Below, in pieces: positions 15,312 through 18,002 of a stretch of 18,002 nucleotides of DNA (position 1 is the stretch's first letter; each line of letters opens with the position of its first letter). The notes beneath the pieces are model-generated. The model searched no databases, was not told the DNA's origin, and worked only from the letters and a program-made list of their open reading frames with translations. The position numbers and the translations under genes were made by a program. This DNA is from Pseudomonadota bacterium (GTDB taxonomy: Bacteria; Pseudomonadota; Gammaproteobacteria; Burkholderiales; Burkholderiaceae): assembly GCA_021783435.1 (NCBI GenBank), contig JAJXUC010000078.1, positions 1 to 18,002 on the forward strand, given 5' to 3'.

Positions 15312-18002
15312 ATGACAAGACGGCTGTGGCCAGACTGGATGGCGCGCCCCTGGTGCCTGATGGTCATGGGCAGCGTTTCCATATTGGTGGTCACCTACGG
15401 ATTCATGCTGCTGATGCGCCTGTTCTTCGCCCCCCTGCTGCGCCTCGAACTCCGGCACTACGGCTTTGCCGTGTTCAATGTCGCGGCATTGACGCTCGCC
15501 ATCGTCCCTTCGCTTTACTGGCTGATCCTGCGCAGGATGCGCAGAAGCGAGGCGCTCCTGCAGCAAGCCATCAGCGCCATGCTGGACGCGCTGATCATCA
15601 CCGACGCGCAGGATCGGGTTGTCGAGTGGAATGCGGCCGCGGAACGGATGTTCGAGTACACGCGCGCCGAGGCTCTCGGAAAGACGGTGCAGCACATGAT
15701 CGGGGCGGATCCCGGCCCTGCATGGCCGGAGCGCGCGGCCGGCGAGCCCGTGCCGGCCGCACAGGACGAACGCGGCGGCGCCCTGATCGAGGTCATGGCC
15801 CGGCGCAAGGATGGCACTGAAATTCCCGTCGAGATATCGGCGTCCGCATCGCGCTGGCGGGATGGCCGACACACCGTCCGCGTTTTGCGCGACATCTCCG
15901 GGCGGAAGTCCCTTGAAAGCGGACTGCGAGAAAGCGAGCTGCAGTTACGGCTGGCCACGGAAATGGCGGGTATCGCCATCTGGAACTACGACTTCACGTC
16001 CAACCAGATGTTTCGCACCCGCAACCACGATCAGCTGTACGGGCTGCCCTGGCAGCAGCGCTGGGACATCGACACCTTCATGCAGGCAACGCATCCCGAC
16101 GATCGGGATCTGAGCGGTGCCATCATCCAGGCTGCGGTGGCGCCGGGCGGACCCGACGATTACGCATTCGATTTTCGTGTCATCGCGCCCGATGAGGCCC
16201 TGCGCTGGCTGTGGGCCAAGGGCCAGGTCACCGAGCGTGATGCGCAGGGGCGCGGCATCGTGGTGCGCGGCGTCCTGCTCGACATCACCCGCCGCAAGAC
16301 CACCGAAGCCAGGCTGCAGCGCATGAGCCAACTGTACGCGGCGCTCAGCCAGTGCAACCAAGCCATCGTGCGTTGCGCGAGCGAGCAGGAGCTGTTTCCG
16401 CAGATCTGCCGCGATGCCGTGCAGTTCGGCGGCCTGAAGATGGCATGGATCGGGATGATCGACGCTGACGCAGGGCTGGTTCAGCCCGTCGCCTCGTTTG
16501 GAACGGGCGTCGATTATCTGGAAAGCATCGAGATCCGCCTCTCCGCGGACAGCCCGACCGGACGCGGCCCCACCGGCATCTGCCTGCGCGACGGCAGGCC
16601 GTACTGGTGCCAGGACTACCAGCAGGATCCGGTGACCGCGCCCTGGCATGAGCGCGGCGCCCGCTACGGCTGGCGTTCGATGGCTGCGCTGCCGCTGCTG
16701 CGTAAGGGCCGGACCGTGGGCGCGTTCGTGGTCTATTCGGATGTGCCGGATGCCTTCGACGAAGCGGCGCAGAAACTCCTGGTCGAGATGGCGATGGACA
16801 TCAGTTTCGCCATGGACCGCTTCGTCGATGAACGCGAGCGCAAGCAGGCCATCGAGGATTTGCGCGTCAGCGACCTGCGCTTGCGGACCATCATCGAGAC
16901 CGAGCCGGAGTGCGTCAAGGTCGTGGGAAAAAACGGTGCACTGATGGAGATGAACAGCGCGGGTCTGGCGATGCTCGAAGTGGATTCCATCGAGTCGGCC
17001 AGAACGCACAATCTCATCGACTTCATCACGCCCGAGCACCGCGACGCATTCAGGGATCTTCACGGGCGCGTGATGAATGGCGAGAGTGGCACGCTGGAAT
17101 TCGAGGTGATCGGCCTCAAGGGCACGCGACGCTGGCTCGAAACCCATGCGGCGCCCATGCGTGACGCCCAAGGTGCCGTTGTCAGCCTGCTGGGGGTTAC
17201 GCGCGACATCACCGAACGCAAGCACTCCGAGAGCCGGATCCAGTATCTGGCCAATTTCGACGCGCTCACCGGGTTGCCCAACCGCAACCTGCTGGCCGAC
17301 CATGTCCAGTACGCCATCGGCCTGATACGACACGGCAATGAAAACCTGTGCGTGATGTTCGTCGATCTCGACCGGTTCAAGGACATCAACGACACGCTCG
17401 GCCACAGCCTGGGCGATGCCTTCCTGATCGAGACGGGCCGGCGCTTGCAATCGGTTCTGCGCGAGTCGGACACGGTCTCCCGACTGGGCGGGGACGAATT
17501 CATCCTGGTCTTGTCCGATAGCGGCGCACAGGCGGCGGCGCATGTCGCGGAAAAGCTGCTCGAATCCATCTCCAGGCCCTGCCGGATCGGCCCGTACGAT
17601 CTGGTCGTCACCGCCTCGATCGGCATCGCCATCTTTCCCAATGACGGCAAAGACCTCGAGACCCTGTCCCGGAGCGCTGACACCGCCATGTACCGGGCCA
17701 AGCAGGAAGGCCGCAACGGCTACCGTTTTTTCACCGCTGAAATGCAGGAACGCGCGACGCGGCACATGCGGCTGATCCATGCGATGCATCGCGCGCTGGA
17801 ACTGGACCAGTTCCATCTTCATTATCAGCCGCAGATCGCCATCGGCAGCGGAAACATCATCGGCGTGGAGGCCTTGCTACGCTGGAATCACCCGGAGTTC
17901 GGCGACCTGTCTCCCGCGGAATTCATCCCGGTCGCGGAATACAGCGGACTGATCCTGCCACTTGGTGAATGGGTGCTGCGCACCGCCGTGCGCCAGCTGA
18001 AA
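15312..18002 (+). CDS. Membrane-anchored PAS/GAF/GGDEF/EAL cyclic-di-GMP protein (3' end outside window)
   Basis: An open frame of 897 codons runs to the window edge without a stop. Two hydrophobic segments (about 16-42 and 52-72) form a membrane hairpin with almost no periplasmic loop, so sensing is probably cytoplasmic. Then follow PAS (about 82-200), a second PAS (about 208-330), GAF (about 340-505), a third PAS (about 520-640), a GGDEF domain (about 646-808) and the start of an EAL domain. The diguanylate cyclase signature is an exact GGDEF at 726-730, and RESD at 717-720, five residues before it, is a canonical RxxD inhibitory site for c-di-GMP. The phosphodiesterase opening motif is EALLRW (853-858); the remaining EAL metal ligands lie beyond the window. 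The start is supported by GGAG eight bases upstream. It probably makes and/or degrades c-di-GMP; the net direction cannot be decided here. Confidence 0.93.
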   Translation, partial: MTRRLWPDWMARPWCLMVMGSVSILVVTYGFMLLMRLFFAPLLRLELRHYGFAVFNVAALTLAIVPSLYWLILRRMRRSEALLQQAISAMLDALIITDAQDRVVEWNAAAERMFEYTRAEALGKTVQHMIGADPGPAWPERAAGEPVPAAQDERGGALIEVMARRKDGTEIPVEISASASRWRDGRHTVRVLRDISGRKSLESGLRESELQLRLATEMAGIAIWNYDFTSNQMFRTRNHDQLYGLPWQQRWDIDTFMQATHPDDRDLSGAIIQAAVAPGGPDDYAFDFRVIAPDEALRWLWAKGQVTERDAQGRGIVVRGVLLDITRRKTTEARLQRMSQLYAALSQCNQAIVRCASEQELFPQICRDAVQFGGLKMAWIGMIDADAGLVQPVASFGTGVDYLESIEIRLSADSPTGRGPTGICLRDGRPYWCQDYQQDPVTAPWHERGARYGWRSMAALPLLRKGRTVGAFVVYSDVPDAFDEAAQKLLVEMAMDISFAMDRFVDERERKQAIEDLRVSDLRLRTIIETEPECVKVVGKNGALMEMNSAGLAMLEVDSIESARTHNLIDFITPEHRDAFRDLHGRVMNGESGTLEFEVIGLKGTRRWLETHAAPMRDAQGAVVSLLGVTRDITERKHSESRIQYLANFDALTGLPNRNLLADHVQYAIGLIRHGNENLCVMFVDLDRFKDINDTLGHSLGDAFLIETGRRLQSVLRESDTVSRLGGDEFILVLSDSGAQAAAHVAEKLLESISRPCRIGPYDLVVTASIGIAIFPNDGKDLETLSRSADTAMYRAKQEGRNGYRFFTAEMQERATRHMRLIHAMHRALELDQFHLHYQPQIAIGSGNIIGVEALLRWNHPEFGDLSPAEFIPVAEYSGLILPLGEWVLRTAVRQLK

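Noticed and set aside
14966..15315. Small open frames of 80-150 codons in the intergenic region
   Set aside because: No ribosome sites, no family resemblance and overlapping frames on both strands; consistent with chance in G/C-rich sequence.

Overview
The window is high-G+C DNA with strong G/C preference at third codon positions and tightly packed genes. Gene content and protein style (large multi-PAS GGDEF/EAL protein, 3-hydroxyacyl-CoA dehydrogenase fused to a hydratase, free-standing phosphotransferase plus acyl-CoA dehydrogenase) fit a betaproteobacterium, probably Burkholderiales. That placement is inference; there is no rRNA or tRNA to anchor it. No mobile element, CRISPR array or RNA gene was seen.

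Layout. (1) Positions 1-1370, minus strand: a two-gene unit, comB-like phosphatase (642-1370) followed by an epoxide-hydrolase-type alpha/beta hydrolase that runs off the left edge. (2) Positions 1371-1517: a divergent control region with a candidate sigma70 promoter, a 15-bp imperfect palindrome just downstream of it, and a 16-bp perfect palindrome in the comB leader. (3) Positions 1518-14440, plus strand: ten genes in a row with gaps of 14-112 bp and one 8-bp overlap, most simply one operon. In order: hydratase/3-hydroxyacyl-CoA dehydrogenase, thiolase, large acyl-CoA dehydrogenase, SDR, patatin, medium-chain reductase, ACAD11-like kinase, second acyl-CoA dehydrogenase, acyl-CoA synthetase, glutathione transferase. 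(4) Positions 14481-14960, minus strand: a MaoC-type hydratase, convergent with the operon. (5) A roughly 350-bp divergent intergenic region with repeats. (6) From 15312 to the right edge: a membrane-anchored PAS-PAS-GAF-PAS-GGDEF-EAL cyclic-di-GMP protein, cut by the window end.

How the genes may work together. The operon carries all the steps of fatty acyl-CoA beta-oxidation: activation (synthetase), dehydrogenation (two ACADs), hydration and 3-hydroxy oxidation (fused protein), and thiolysis. On top of this sits a kinase directly followed by an acyl-CoA dehydrogenase whose usual catalytic glutamate position holds aspartate. The pair looks like the two halves of animal ACAD10/ACAD11 and like LvaA/LvaC of the Pseudomonas putida levulinate pathway, where a 4-hydroxyacyl-CoA is phosphorylated and then rearranged so that it can enter beta-oxidation. 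With an SDR and an acyl-CoA synthetase in the same run, the best hypothesis is catabolism of 4-hydroxy or 4-oxo acids, possibly from oxidised lipids. The patatin, the enone-reductase-like protein, the glutathione transferase and the neighbouring epoxide hydrolase would fit that, but the substrate is not shown by the sequence.
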